Below are positions 24,611-33,733 of a stretch of DNA of 64,000 bases, piece by piece. Numbering within the stretch: position 1 is the stretch's first letter; every line of letters begins with the position of its first letter. Source of the DNA: JAGNNV01 sp031412915. GTDB lineage: Bacteria; Acidobacteriota; Vicinamibacteria; Fen-336; JAGNNV01. Location of the stretch: positions 1 through 64,000 of the forward strand of contig JANODX010000079.1 in NCBI GenBank assembly GCA_031412915.1, read 5' to 3'. Both the position numbers and the translations under genes were made by a program. The notes under the pieces were generated by a model, which ran no database searches, was not told the origin of the DNA, and worked only from the letters and a program-made list of their open reading frames with translations.

Positions 24611-25927
24611 ATGAAACCCTTTGCCCCAAGTGTCTTGACCCTGACGGTTCTGGCCCTCTCGGGGAGCGTGCAGGCCGACTGGCCCCAGTTCCGCGGAGCC
24701 AATCGCGACGCCCAGTCGGGGGAGCGTGGACTGTTGCAGCAGTGGCCGGAGGGAGGGCCGAAGCTCGCCTGGCAGGTGAAGGGCATGGGTGTGGGGTACT
24801 CCAGCGTCTCCGTTCAAAACGGACGGCTCTTCACCATGGGCGACATCGGCCGCGATCAGTTCGTGATCGCGCTGTCGCTCGACAAGAAGGCCATCGAATG
24901 GAAGACCCGGATCGGCCCGGCGTGGACCGAAGACCAGTATGCGGGTGCGAGGGGCACGCCCACCGCGGACGGCGAACTGATCTACGCCATCGGCACCGAG
25001 GGAGACCTCATGGCCCTCGAAGCCGCCACGGGAAAGGTCCGCTGGAAGAAGAGCCTGCCCGGGGACTTCTCCGGCCGCATGATGTCGGGGTGGAAATGGT
25101 CGGAGTCGCCTCTGGTGGACGGCGATCGTCTGGTGGTGACGCCGGGCGGCTCGGAATCCCTGCTCGTCTGTCTGGAAAAGGCGACCGGCAAGGAGATCTG
25201 GCGGACGAAGGCGGGGGAGATGGGCCCCAAGGGCCGCGATGGCGCCGGCTATTCCTCGATCGTGATCTCGAACGGCGCGGGGGTGAAGCAGTACGTTCAG
25301 CTCATGGGCCGCGGTGTGGTGGGGGTGCGGGCGTCCGATGGGAAGTTCCTGTGGACCTACAACAAAGTCGCGAACGATACCGCCAACATTTCGACCCCCA
25401 TCGTCAGCGGCGACTTCGTCTTCTCCGCGACCGGCTACCAGACCGGCAGCGGCCTGCTGAAGCTCGCGAAGCAGGGGGACGCGGTCACCGCGACCGAGCA
25501 GTACTTCCTCGACGGGAAGACCTTTCAGAACCATCACGGCGGCATGGTGCTGGTGGGCGGACACATCTACGGCGGTCAGGGGCACCGCATGGGGCTGCCC
25601 ATCTGCGTCGAACTCGCGACCGGCCGGAAGGTCTGGGGGGGCGATATTCGCAACGCGGGCAAGGGTTCGGCCGCGGTCGCCTACGCCGACTCGCACCTCA
25701 TCTTCCGCTATGAGAACGGCCTGGTGATCCTGATCGAGGCGACGCCGGCGGGTTACAAGGAGAAAGGGCAGTTCGAGATTCCAGACGCCTCGCCCCTCAA
25801 CTGGCCGTATCCCGCGATCGCGGATGGCAGACTCTTCCTGCGCGATCAGGACCGGCTGCTGGTCTACGACATCAAGGCCGCCACGGCGGGTGCCAGGCCC
25901 TCGGACGAAACACTCGACGCCCCGTGA
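24611..25927 (+). CDS. PQQ-like beta-propeller protein (4 of 4)
   Basis: The 438-residue product starts at the ATG at 24611, 5 bp behind AGGAG; a GTG at 24605 overlaps that site and was rejected. It has a signal peptide (APSVLTLTVLALSGSVQADW), then WPQFRGANRDAQSGERG as in the first paralogue. Blades include 'EGDLMALEAATGKVRWKKSL', 'ESLLVCLEKATGKEIWRTKA' and 'MGLPICVELATGRKVWGGDI'. It closely resembles paralogue 1 in its opening, which suggests these two arose from one duplication. It is followed after 43 bp by the TonB-dependent receptor, consistent with a periplasmic role linked to uptake. Confidence 0.87.
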   Translation: MKPFAPSVLTLTVLALSGSVQADWPQFRGANRDAQSGERGLLQQWPEGGPKLAWQVKGMGVGYSSVSVQNGRLFTMGDIGRDQFVIALSLDKKAIEWKTRIGPAWTEDQYAGARGTPTADGELIYAIGTEGDLMALEAATGKVRWKKSLPGDFSGRMMSGWKWSESPLVDGDRLVVTPGGSESLLVCLEKATGKEIWRTKAGEMGPKGRDGAGYSSIVISNGAGVKQYVQLMGRGVVGVRASDGKFLWTYNKVANDTANISTPIVSGDFVFSATGYQTGSGLLKLAKQGDAVTATEQYFLDGKTFQNHHGGMVLVGGHIYGGQGHRMGLPICVELATGRKVWGGDIRNAGKGSAAVAYADSHLIFRYENGLVILIEATPAGYKEKGQFEIPDASPLNWPYPAIADGRLFLRDQDRLLVYDIKAATAGARPSDETLDAP

Positions 25928-25970
25928 CGGTCAGACCCTGTAACCTCCCGGCAAGATAGAACAAGTCATC

Positions 25971-28900
25971 ATGAACAACGCCGGTCGTTTCATCGCACTG
26001 GGTCTGCTCGTTTTAACCCCATCGCTGGCCCGCGCCCAGGCCACCGCGAGCTCCATCGAAGGTATGGTGCGCGACATATCCGGCGCGGTGCTGCCCGGCG
26101 TCGCCGTGGTGGCGAAGCATGGGGAAACGGGTCTGATCCGGCAGGTGGTCTCGGGGCCCAATGGTCGCTTCGTAATGCCGGTGCTGCCTCTGGGGCGGTT
26201 TGAAGTCCGGGCGAGCCTCGACGGTTTCAAGCCTGCGATGAATCCCGACGTCCTGGTCGTGCTCGGCGTGCCCGCGGTGGTGAATCTCGTGCTGGAGCCG
26301 GGGGCTCGGACGGAAGAGATCACCGTCGTGGCCGAGGGTTCTAAGGTGCAGACGGGCACGGGCGAGCTCTCTTTCCTGGTGGGCGAGCAGGAGATCAACG
26401 ACCTCCCCCTGAATGGGCGGAACTACACGGACCTCGCGTTCCTGCAACCGGGTGTGGTGGCCTTCCCTCACCGCGATGGCGGGTCGGTGGTGGCCCACGG
26501 TGTGGGCGCTTCGATCAACGGCCTCGACCCCCGGTCGAACGTGTACCTGCTCGATGGCACTCTCCTGAATGACTTCACCAACGGCCCGGCCGGGAGTGCG
26601 GCGGGTACCACGCTGGGGACGGAGACCGTTCGCGAGTTCCGGGTCGAGACGAACAGCTATTCGGCCGAATACGGCCGCAACTTCGGCGGACAGATCCTGG
26701 TGGCGACGAAGTCGGGCGGCAATACCTGGACGGGCAGCGTCTTCGAGTATCACCGCAACGAAGCTCTCGACTCGCCCAACTACTTCGACCAGGGCGAGAA
26801 GCCCGACTTCATACGGAATCAGTTCGGGGCGACGCTCGGCGGCCCGATCCGGAAGGACAAGACGTTCTTCTTCCTGGGCTATGAGGGCTTGCGCGAGAAC
26901 CTGGGCAAGATCGTATCGACGGTGGTCCCGGACGCCAACGCCCGACTGGGCCTTCTGCCCAACCCCGCGAATCCAGGCCAGCTGCGGAATGTCGGGGTCG
27001 CCCCCGCGGTGCGCCCGTATCTCGACGCGTACCCGCTGCCCAACGGCGCGTCGCTTGGAGGGGGTCTCGCGGAATTGCGGTTTCCCTTCGATCAGACGGT
27101 CGACCAGAACTTCATCCAGGCCCGCGTGGATCACCACCTGAGTGCCCGGGACCAGATGTTCATCCGCTACACGCGCGACGTGGCGGACCAGTATCTGCCC
27201 ACCGACTTTCCCCAATTCCCGCGCACGTTCCTCTCCACCAATCAGTTCCTGACCGCGGAGTTGAGGCACGCGGCCTCGGGGACGAGCCTCCACACCCTGC
27301 GCCTGTCGCTATCTGCCACGCAGATCGGCCAGACCGTCGAGGCGAACCTCAACTCGCCGCTCCCGCCCTTCGTGCCGGGCCGGCCCCTGATGGGCGGCAT
27401 CGACATCGGCGGCATCCCGGGAAGGTTCGGTCCCCAGACCTCGGCCGATCTCGTCATCAAGCAGGGCGTCTTCGGCGGCGAGTATTCCTTCGTCCAGGCT
27501 CGCGGCTCGCACCTGATCAAGGGCGGCGCCCTGGTCGAGCACTACAAGGACGATCTCTACAATCCGACCTTCAGCCTCGGCATCTACACCTTCGGAAACC
27601 TGGAGGGATTTCTGCGCAACACGCCCACCCGGTTCGTCGGACTCACCCCCGAGGCGTCCCTTTTCCGGCTCTGGAATTTCACCCTGATCGGAGCGTATCT
27701 GCAGGATCAGTACCGCGTCTCCGATCGGTTGTCGGTGCAGGCAGGTCTCCGCTGGGAGATGACGACGCTTCCCAAGGACGTGGAAGGACGCGACTCCACC
27801 CTCGTCACACTGAGCGACCAGACCCCCACCCTCGGCGTGCCCTACGGAAGCTCTCCCAAGCTCAATTTCTCGCCGCGGGTGAGCTTCGCCTGGGACGTGA
27901 AAGGCGACGGCAAGCTTTCGGTTCGAGGGGGCTACGGCCTCTATTTCAACGTCAACAATCAGCAGAATCTCATCGTCACCATCACCAATCCTCCGGTGAC
28001 CCCGCGAGCCATCATCGCCAACCCCACCTTTCCCGAGCCTCCCTTCGCCCGGGGCGTCGCGAACACCATCCGGCCGGTGCAGTGGGATCTCGCGAACCCG
28101 CGCGCCCATATCTTCAATGTGAATGTGCAGAAAGAGTTCCGGGGGAACACGGTTCTGACCGTGGGTTATGCGGGCTCGCTTGGATCGCACCTGCTCCGAA
28201 GCGGCGACGTGAACGTCCCGACCCCGGAGTTGCGCCCCGATGGCACGGTCTTCTATTCGGCCACCGGTGTGAGGCCGAACGCGGCTTTCGGCGTGATCGA
28301 ACAGAAAACCAGCGACGGCGAATCCTGGTACAACGCGGGAATCTTCGACCTTCGTCACACCACGAAGAGCCTCCGCCTGCAGGCCTCGTACACCCTGGCC
28401 TCCGCCATCGACACCACCCAGGCCTCGACCTTCTTCTCCGACGCGACCAACGGCACGACCTCCGCGTTTCCGGAGCCCCACGGTCTCGACTACAACAAGG
28501 GCCCGGCCGATTACAACGCCACCCACAACCTGGTTCTCACCGGAACCTGGAACTTCCTGACCAACTGGCAGATCTCGATGATCGGCCGGTATCGCAGCGG
28601 CAATCCCCTGACCGCGTTCGTCGCGAACAACCGCTCACGGTCGCGCTGGTCCCCGTCGCTCGGGCCCGGCCTCGGGCTCGATCGGCCCTCGCTCGCTTCC
28701 GGCCGCACCCCGGAGAGTGCGGTCACGGGCAATCCGGATCAGTGGTTCGATCCCACCGCCTTCGTCCTTCAGCCCGCGGGCACCTTCGGAAACAGCGAAC
28801 GAGGACAGTTCACGGGCCCGGATCTCCGAACCGTCGACCTTTCCCTCGTGCGCTTCTTTCCGCTGAAGGCCCTTTCCGAGCGCGGGCGCCTCGAGTTCCG

Positions 28901-29066
28901 GGTCGAGGCCTTCAATATCTTCAACCGCGCCAACTTCGGCGCCCCCTCGCTCCTCGCCTTCACGGGTGCTGCCGACAACGAGGCCCCGCTCAGCACGTTC
29001 GGGCGCATCCGCACCACGGTCACGTCGTCCCGCCAGATCCAGCTCGGACTCCGGGTGAACTTCTAG
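25971..29066 (+). CDS. TonB-dependent receptor with carboxypeptidase-regulatory domain
   Basis: The 1,031-residue product has a signal peptide (FIALGLLVLTPSLARAQA). It then has a CarboxypepD_reg-like domain (SSIEGMVRDISGAVLPGVAV to about residue 110) and a plug region with 'INDLPLNGRNYTDLAFLQPG' and 'TETVREFRVETNSYSAEYGR'. A long beta barrel follows, ending in '...SRQIQLGLRVNF', whose terminal Phe is the standard outer-membrane sorting signal. This layout (Oar/CarbopepD-type receptor) is abundant in Acidobacteriota. It would import a large substrate, perhaps a glycan or peptide, in concert with the propeller proteins upstream. No clear TonB box was picked out by eye. Confidence 0.92.
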   Translation: MNNAGRFIALGLLVLTPSLARAQATASSIEGMVRDISGAVLPGVAVVAKHGETGLIRQVVSGPNGRFVMPVLPLGRFEVRASLDGFKPAMNPDVLVVLGVPAVVNLVLEPGARTEEITVVAEGSKVQTGTGELSFLVGEQEINDLPLNGRNYTDLAFLQPGVVAFPHRDGGSVVAHGVGASINGLDPRSNVYLLDGTLLNDFTNGPAGSAAGTTLGTETVREFRVETNSYSAEYGRNFGGQILVATKSGGNTWTGSVFEYHRNEALDSPNYFDQGEKPDFIRNQFGATLGGPIRKDKTFFFLGYEGLRENLGKIVSTVVPDANARLGLLPNPANPGQLRNVGVAPAVRPYLDAYPLPNGASLGGGLAELRFPFDQTVDQNFIQARVDHHLSARDQMFIRYTRDVADQYLPTDFPQFPRTFLSTNQFLTAELRHAASGTSLHTLRLSLSATQIGQTVEANLNSPLPPFVPGRPLMGGIDIGGIPGRFGPQTSADLVIKQGVFGGEYSFVQARGSHLIKGGALVEHYKDDLYNPTFSLGIYTFGNLEGFLRNTPTRFVGLTPEASLFRLWNFTLIGAYLQDQYRVSDRLSVQAGLRWEMTTLPKDVEGRDSTLVTLSDQTPTLGVPYGSSPKLNFSPRVSFAWDVKGDGKLSVRGGYGLYFNVNNQQNLIVTITNPPVTPRAIIANPTFPEPPFARGVANTIRPVQWDLANPRAHIFNVNVQKEFRGNTVLTVGYAGSLGSHLLRSGDVNVPTPELRPDGTVFYSATGVRPNAAFGVIEQKTSDGESWYNAGIFDLRHTTKSLRLQASYTLASAIDTTQASTFFSDATNGTTSAFPEPHGLDYNKGPADYNATHNLVLTGTWNFLTNWQISMIGRYRSGNPLTAFVANNRSRSRWSPSLGPGLGLDRPSLASGRTPESAVTGNPDQWFDPTAFVLQPAGTFGNSERGQFTGPDLRTVDLSLVRFFPLKALSERGRLEFRVEAFNIFNRANFGAPSLLAFTGAADNEAPLSTFGRIRTTVTSSRQIQLGLRVNF

Positions 29067-29071
29067 AGACC

Positions 29072-29085
29072 GCGCCTCGGGGCGC
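29072..29085. terminator. Short hairpin between converging genes
   Basis: GCGCC (29072-29076), loop TCGG, GGCGC (29081-29085) lies 6 bp after the receptor stop and 15 bp before the convergent GMC oxidoreductase stop. UUCG-like tetraloops are very stable in RNA, but there is no T tract, so termination is uncertain. Confidence 0.35.
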
Positions 29086-29099
29086 CGGCCGTCCCCGCC

Positions 29100-30683
29100 T
29101 CACTCGCTCAGCAGGAGATCCGCCGCCTTCTCGCCGATCATCACGCAGGCCGCGTGAGTGGTAGCACTCACCACCTCGGGCATGATGGATGCATCGGCGA
29201 CGCGCAGGCCATCCACGCCCTTCACCCGCAAACTCGAGTCCACCACCGTATCCGGGTTCTCCCGTGGTCCCATCCGGCAGGTCCCCGCGGAGTGAAAGAT
29301 GCTGTCCGAGGCCCGGCGCACGAAGGCGAGCAGGTCGGCCTGTGTGCTCGCGCCCGCTCCGGGCTCGATCTCTTCTCCGCGGAGGGCATCGTAGGCAGCC
29401 GCGGCCCCCAGCTTCCGGGCCAGCTCGACGCCGCGCACGAGGGCGGCCGCGTCCCCGGGGTCCTGAAGATAGTTGAACTGGACGAGGGGCGCCGCCAGAG
29501 GATCGGCGGAACGGAGGCGGATGGCGCCTCTCGACCTTGGAGTCACATGGGAGACGGTGATGGTCACGAACGGATCGGGCTGATCGAGGCCCCGGCCCAC
29601 GTAGAACTGGAGGTCCGGCGGAGCCTCCACGCCGCCCGCCGCACCCAGCCGGGTGAACAATCCCGCGGTCACCGTGGAACCGGGCAGCACCGTCTTGCCC
29701 CGCCAGCGGATCGAGAGCTTCAGATGATCCTGCAGATTGAAGCCCACGCCCCGGAGATCGGACACCACCTCGAGGCCATGCGCGCGAAGGTGATCTGCGG
29801 GTCCGATGCCCGAGAGCATCAGCAGCTTCGGCGACTCGACCACACCTCCGCAGAGCACGACTTCCCTCGCCGCCCTCGCCTCGCCTCGCGCGCCGTCCTG
29901 TCGATACTCGACGCCCCTCACGCGTCGCCTGGAGAAAAGGAGTCGCGTCGCCAACGCACCCGAACGGATCTCGAGATTGGGACGGTCGAAGATGGGCACG
30001 AGGAAGGCGGCCGCGGCGCTATGCCTTCGGCCGTTCAGGATGTTCTTCTGATAGAAGCCGGCGGTGTCCACGGGCGAGGGCCCGTTGAAGTCGAAGCGGG
30101 CGTCGGCCTTGAAACCGTTCTGCGCGGCCGCGGCCAGGAACGCGCGGTGGCCCTCATGCGCACCCACGCAGTGAGAAACGGCAAGAAGGCCGTCTCCGCC
30201 CCGGTAGGCGGAGCCTCCCTCATCGTTGCGTTCGGAACGCTTGAAGAGAGGGAGGACTTCGTCGTAGCCCCAGCCCCGGTTGCCCAGGTCGCGCCAGCGA
30301 TCGAAGCTCGCCCGGTGACCCCGGATATGCGCCATGGCGTTGATGGCGCTGGATCCGCCGTGAACCCTGCCGCGCGGGAACGGAAGCGCCCGGCCCTGAA
30401 GGCCGGGCTCGGGCTCGGTGAGATAGGCCCAATCGTAGGCGGAGCCGATCAGCGACACCCAACGCCCCGGTGTGGTGACACTCGGGTCGCGCTCTCCCGA
30501 GACGCCGGCTTCCAGCAGCAGGACGCGGACATCGGGATTGGAGGACAGCCGATGGGCGAGCACGCAGCCCGCGGACCCGGCACCCACCACGATGTAGTCG
30601 AACGGCCGGTTCGGCGTCTTATCGGCTGCGACCTGGGTGAGGGGCGGCACGGCGGCGAGTTTGAGGAAGTCCCGGCGTTTCAT
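29100..30683 (-). CDS. GMC-family FAD oxidoreductase, Tat-type leader
   Basis: The 527-residue product begins MKRRDFLKLAAVPPLTQVAA, a twin-arginine leader. FDYIVVGAGSAGCVLAHRLS is the N-terminal FAD-binding GxGxxG fold, and 'FPRGRVHGGSSAINAMAHIR' is the GMC signature 1. 'LCGGVVESPKLLMLSGIGPA' is signature 2. Near the C-terminus, FHSAGTCRMGP holds the conserved catalytic His, and SATTHAACVMIGEKAAD holds a second His where many members have Asn. The enzyme likely oxidises an alcohol or sugar in the periplasm. It faces the receptor gene and may use substrates brought in there. The electron acceptor is unknown. Confidence 0.92.
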   Translation of the reverse strand: MKRRDFLKLAAVPPLTQVAADKTPNRPFDYIVVGAGSAGCVLAHRLSSNPDVRVLLLEAGVSGERDPSVTTPGRWVSLIGSAYDWAYLTEPEPGLQGRALPFPRGRVHGGSSAINAMAHIRGHRASFDRWRDLGNRGWGYDEVLPLFKRSERNDEGGSAYRGGDGLLAVSHCVGAHEGHRAFLAAAAQNGFKADARFDFNGPSPVDTAGFYQKNILNGRRHSAAAAFLVPIFDRPNLEIRSGALATRLLFSRRRVRGVEYRQDGARGEARAAREVVLCGGVVESPKLLMLSGIGPADHLRAHGLEVVSDLRGVGFNLQDHLKLSIRWRGKTVLPGSTVTAGLFTRLGAAGGVEAPPDLQFYVGRGLDQPDPFVTITVSHVTPRSRGAIRLRSADPLAAPLVQFNYLQDPGDAAALVRGVELARKLGAAAAYDALRGEEIEPGAGASTQADLLAFVRRASDSIFHSAGTCRMGPRENPDTVVDSSLRVKGVDGLRVADASIMPEVVSATTHAACVMIGEKAADLLLSE

Positions 30684-30846
30684 GAGCGTTCATCTTGCCA
30701 GACGCCACACACCCGCACCAGAGCCGGGGAAGGTCAACTGGGTCGTGGCCGGAGGCCGAGCGGAGATGAAGGGGCGCCGCGTCGGTCGAACCGTGGGTGA
30801 GCACTTGGTCGGCGCAGAACTGGTCGAGCAGGTGGGGACGTGACCC

Positions 30847-31377
30847 TCAAGCGTTGCCGACGCCGGCGAGACGATTCACCGCCCTTAAGAGGCTCTTCGG
30901 ATCGATGGCCGGATATCGGAACAGTTCGGATTGAACGTCGGCGAAGAGGGCGCGAAGCCGAACCGGATCGACGATCCCCTCTCCCACCAGCGCCTGAATG
31001 TCCTGCATGTCCCGAACATGGCCGCGCTCGAGCTTGGACAGCGCCTGGGTGTAAGGATCGAAGTGAAGCACCGCGAGTTTCCCGATCTGCATCACGAACT
31101 CGCATCGGTCACGCCAGCCCGGAAGGGGAGGAACGAAGTGGACCGGCGACACGATCTCCACGTTCACATTCAACGCCTCTTTGAGGCTCGCCATCGACCG
31201 GAGCAGCTCGTCGCTCTCGGGTTCGAACGTGAGATCGATATCGAGGGTTGCGTCGCGGAGGCCGCGAAGAAGCTGGGACGCTCCGCCCGTGAGGTAGAGG
31301 CGCGTGGGCTCCCTGGCCGCACGCGACAACTCGTCCAGAAAGGCCCGCAGTCTGAAGGTATCTACGGACGCACGCAC
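30847..31377 (-). CDS. Nucleotidyltransferase-like protein (DUF6036/AbiEii-like)
   Basis: The 176-residue product contains YLTGGASQLLRGLRDATLDI followed by DLTFEPESDELL. This is the 'GG(x)5-8...D(I/L)D' arrangement of minimal nucleotidyltransferases, with the two metal-binding Asp in DATLDIDL. Later segments (GWRDRCEFVMQIGKLAVLHF, HVRDMQDIQALVGEGIVDP) match the DUF6036-type proteins. These are related to the toxin half of AbiE-like type IV systems. The upstream gene overlaps it by 16 bp, so they are translated together. Whether it is an active toxin, a metabolic enzyme or inert is not known. Confidence 0.7.
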   Translation of the reverse strand: MRASVDTFRLRAFLDELSRAAREPTRLYLTGGASQLLRGLRDATLDIDLTFEPESDELLRSMASLKEALNVNVEIVSPVHFVPPLPGWRDRCEFVMQIGKLAVLHFDPYTQALSKLERGHVRDMQDIQALVGEGIVDPVRLRALFADVQSELFRYPAIDPKSLLRAVNRLAGVGNA

Positions 31378-31709
31378 GCCAGGGCTCTTTCGTAACTGAC
31401 CAGGAGCCGGACCAGAGCGTTGTATTGGCCATGTGCGTTATCGCCGTGCTCCCGGCCGAGGAGGGCATACAACCGATGTTCGGGGTTGTCGAACGCGGGG
31501 CCGAGCGAAACCCCGAGGGCGCGGAGCCTGGGTGAGCCGATCGAGACCAGCAGCGACTCGACGGTCTCCTCGTTTCGCGCAAGGTCGGCGAGGCCCTTGC
31601 CGATCAACTCGCCGCCGGGAAGGCCCTGCATGGCGGAACGATTGTACAGGAGGCCCGAATTCCGGGGGTCGGCGAGAAGAGTGCGATCAGGGGCAGGTCG
31701 CAGACGCAT
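31362..31709 (-). CDS. Partner protein of the nucleotidyltransferase-like gene
   Basis: The 115-residue product is mainly helical, with 'GLPGGELIGKGLADLARNEE', 'PRLRALGVSL' and 'PEHRLYALLGREHGDNAHGQ' followed by YNALVRLLVSYERAL. I have seen proteins of this type only next to similar nucleotidyltransferase-like genes, so I take it as a fixed partner. It ends 16 bp inside the next gene, showing tight coupling. The start is uncertain: the ATG at 31709 lies inside the end of the methyltransferase gene, and an ATG at 31631 would give an 89-residue protein that still contains every recognisable motif. Confidence 0.55.
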   Translation of the reverse strand: MRLRPAPDRTLLADPRNSGLLYNRSAMQGLPGGELIGKGLADLARNEETVESLLVSIGSPRLRALGVSLGPAFDNPEHRLYALLGREHGDNAHGQYNALVRLLVSYERALACVRP

Positions 31710-32412
31710 ACAGGAAATACGCCGCCTCGTCCGGCCGCCGGCTGCTCGACTCCCGCTCGGTCGTCACGCTGATCTGCTCAAAGCCCTCCGCCTCGAGCAG
31801 GGCCGCGAGTTCCTCCACCGTGAAGTGATGGGTCACGTAGAGGATCCTGCCGCCTTCGCTCCGGGAGTAGTAGGTGTGCCGCTCGCCCGTCAGGGGGAAG
31901 TCGTCGGCATACAACCGCGCGTAGCCGGGGTTGATCGCGTCCGACACTCCCGAGGCCGAAAGGTAGAGCCAGCCGCCGGGCCGGAGGTTTTCCCGGAGAT
32001 GACGCACGAGGTTCTTCCGATGCCGCACGTCGCCGACGATCGACAGGACGAGCTGGCAGACCACGAGATCGAATGGGCTGCCTGCGATTTGGGGCGGATC
32101 ATCCGCGGCGAAGTCTCCCTCCTGGAACCGCAGCGAATGGCCCGGCGGATCGGCGGCCGCGAAGAGTTCCGACGCCGTCTGCACGGCGGCCGGGCTGATG
32201 TCGACGCCCACTACGGAAAACCCCCGCTCGTACAGCCGTTTGCCGAGCCGCCCGTCGCCACAGCCCACATCGAGAAGCGTGAGCGGAGCCAGGCCCGCGG
32301 CCGTCGTTCCCCGCTCCGCCAGGAAACTGTCGAGATGCGGCGTCCTTTGCTTGCTGGGAATCGCCCCGACATCGAAGCGCCGCCAGTCTTCCCGGGGATC
32401 GCGAGTCGCCAT
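31687..32412 (-). CDS. Class I SAM-dependent methyltransferase
   Basis: The 241-residue product contains LTLLDVGCGDGRLGKRLYER (motif I, the S-adenosylmethionine-binding glycine loop). It then has VVGVDISPAAVQ (motif II acidic residue), FQEGDFAADDP (motif III) and FDLVVCQLVLSIVGD (motif IV). Further on, 'LRPGGWLYLSASGVSDAINP' is post-motif III. The length is normal for a stand-alone small-molecule methyltransferase of the UbiE/TAM type. The C-terminal part (YYSRSEGGRILYVTHHFTVE) resembles tellurite-resistance/TehB-like enzymes. Substrate unknown. Starts with ATG at 32412; a weak ribosome binding site precedes it. Confidence 0.87.
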   Translation of the reverse strand: MATRDPREDWRRFDVGAIPSKQRTPHLDSFLAERGTTAAGLAPLTLLDVGCGDGRLGKRLYERGFSVVGVDISPAAVQTASELFAAADPPGHSLRFQEGDFAADDPPQIAGSPFDLVVCQLVLSIVGDVRHRKNLVRHLRENLRPGGWLYLSASGVSDAINPGYARLYADDFPLTGERHTYYSRSEGGRILYVTHHFTVEELAALLEAEGFEQISVTTERESSSRRPDEAAYFLYASATCP

Positions 32413-32486
32413 CTGTCTCCGTGAGTTTGCTCGGTCGCCGCAAGCCCCGTTTGACCCTCACGGAACACAGCGTCTCTGCGGCAGTG

Positions 32487-33521
32487 TCAGGGCGTCAGGA
32501 TGCCCCGGTCGACGAAGGCCTGCCTGACCACCCGGGCAACGCGTGGGTTATACAACCGCTGCGCAGCAGAAACCGTGGCCTGGGCCGCCGCCGGCATCGC
32601 CGTGTCGGGGGCGAAGTCGAACTGCGCCTCGAGAATGATCGTGTCCGCGCTCTGGGCGCCCAGTGCGCTGCGGATGTCCCACAGGGCTCGGGACCAGATC
32701 TGACCGTCGTGGTGTACGCGGCCGTTCAGGTCACCCGGATAGCGCAGGTTGGTGTCGACGCGGCGCAGGCAATGCGGCGTCCCGGACGTGTAGGTGACCG
32801 AGTCCCAGTCGGCGACGCAGGCCGGGTCGGCGGTCGGCGCGACCACGTTGCTGACGGTGACGGCGAAGTAGTCGCCGAAGCCTTCCCCGATCGACCCCGC
32901 CTCGACCGAAGTTCCGAAGCCGAAGGGGGTCGCCTGTGAATCCTGGAGGGCGTGGCCGTACTCATGCAGAATGACCTCGGCGTCTTCGGCGTCGTCCACC
33001 CCGCCCTTGCCGAAGCGCAGCAGGTCGTGCTTGTCCCAGGAGTAGGAGTTGTCGATGCCGAGCTGGTTGATGCGGATGTCCTGCGATTCCATGTTGATCG
33101 GTCGAAGCGAGCGTCCGAAACCCAGGCTCTGGAGGTAGACCTGCGCCTGGGTCACCCAGTAGTAGCCCATGACCTGTTCGAAGCGGTCGTCGTGGCGGTC
33201 GTAGATGAAGGTGTTGTCGGCGGAGAAGGCGGGGGGGCCGGTCTCGCTCAGCACGTTGGCCCAATCGCCGCGCAAGTACCCGCTTCCATCGAGGTTGGTG
33301 AGCGTGACCACGCGATAGGCGGGCTGCAGGGCGGCGTAGTCGGCGTCTTTCTTATCGGTCAGCGATTGATCTCCGAGCAAGGCCACGGGGTTGGGGAAGA
33401 AGATCCGGCCGGTTCCCGTCGAGATAACCAGCCCGCCGTTGGAGGCGAGCGCGCTGCCGGTGAGAATCGCAGCCGTGAGGAGAAATGCGAAAGCACTTCG
33501 ACGAAGCAACCGAGCGATCAT
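32487..33521 (-). CDS. Exported zinc metallopeptidase, thermolysin/fungalysin fold
   Basis: The 344-residue product has a signal peptide (RRSAFAFLLTAAILTGSALAS) behind an AAGGAG ribosome binding site. VILHEYGHALQD supplies the HExxH zinc ligands and catalytic Glu, and 'AGSIGEGFGDYFAV' supplies the third ligand Glu and the DYF of the thermolysin-like superfamily. 'NVLSETGPPAFSADNTFIYD' and 'VHHDGQIWSRALWDI' match the fungalysin-type M36/M4-like fold. The protein lacks a long propeptide, so it is short for the family. It probably degrades proteins outside the cell or in the periplasm. Confidence 0.85.
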   Translation of the reverse strand: MIARLLRRSAFAFLLTAAILTGSALASNGGLVISTGTGRIFFPNPVALLGDQSLTDKKDADYAALQPAYRVVTLTNLDGSGYLRGDWANVLSETGPPAFSADNTFIYDRHDDRFEQVMGYYWVTQAQVYLQSLGFGRSLRPINMESQDIRINQLGIDNSYSWDKHDLLRFGKGGVDDAEDAEVILHEYGHALQDSQATPFGFGTSVEAGSIGEGFGDYFAVTVSNVVAPTADPACVADWDSVTYTSGTPHCLRRVDTNLRYPGDLNGRVHHDGQIWSRALWDIRSALGAQSADTIILEAQFDFAPDTAMPAAAQATVSAAQRLYNPRVARVVRQAFVDRGILTP

Positions 33522-33733
33522 GGCAGGCTCCTTTGGAGGAAGACGTCTGGGGGGATGGGGCGACTGTATGGGCTTGCCGCGCCCATGTCAATTCGCTGAA
33601 TGAGTTCAGTAGATCGGAGACAGTCCGGTTCGATTCTGAGGATCACGCACGTCCCAACCCCCCGGATTCATGAGCAAGACTGGAGGGAGCATTGTGACTC
33701 CTCCCGGTTGGAGGCGTGCCTCGGGCGGCGGCG

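Noticed and set aside
19748..25927. Reading the four propeller genes as PQQ-dependent alcohol dehydrogenases
   Set aside because: They are too short, lack the catalytic Asp and Ca2+/lanthanide-site motifs and the adjacent-Cys disulfide of true quinoproteins, and match the exported PQQ-like repeat family instead.
30684..30846. Protein-like minus-strand frame between the GMC gene and the nucleotidyltransferase gene
   Set aside because: The codons near HLLDQFCADQVLTHGSTD look protein-like, but I could not place them in any family and they lack a start; too short to support a call.
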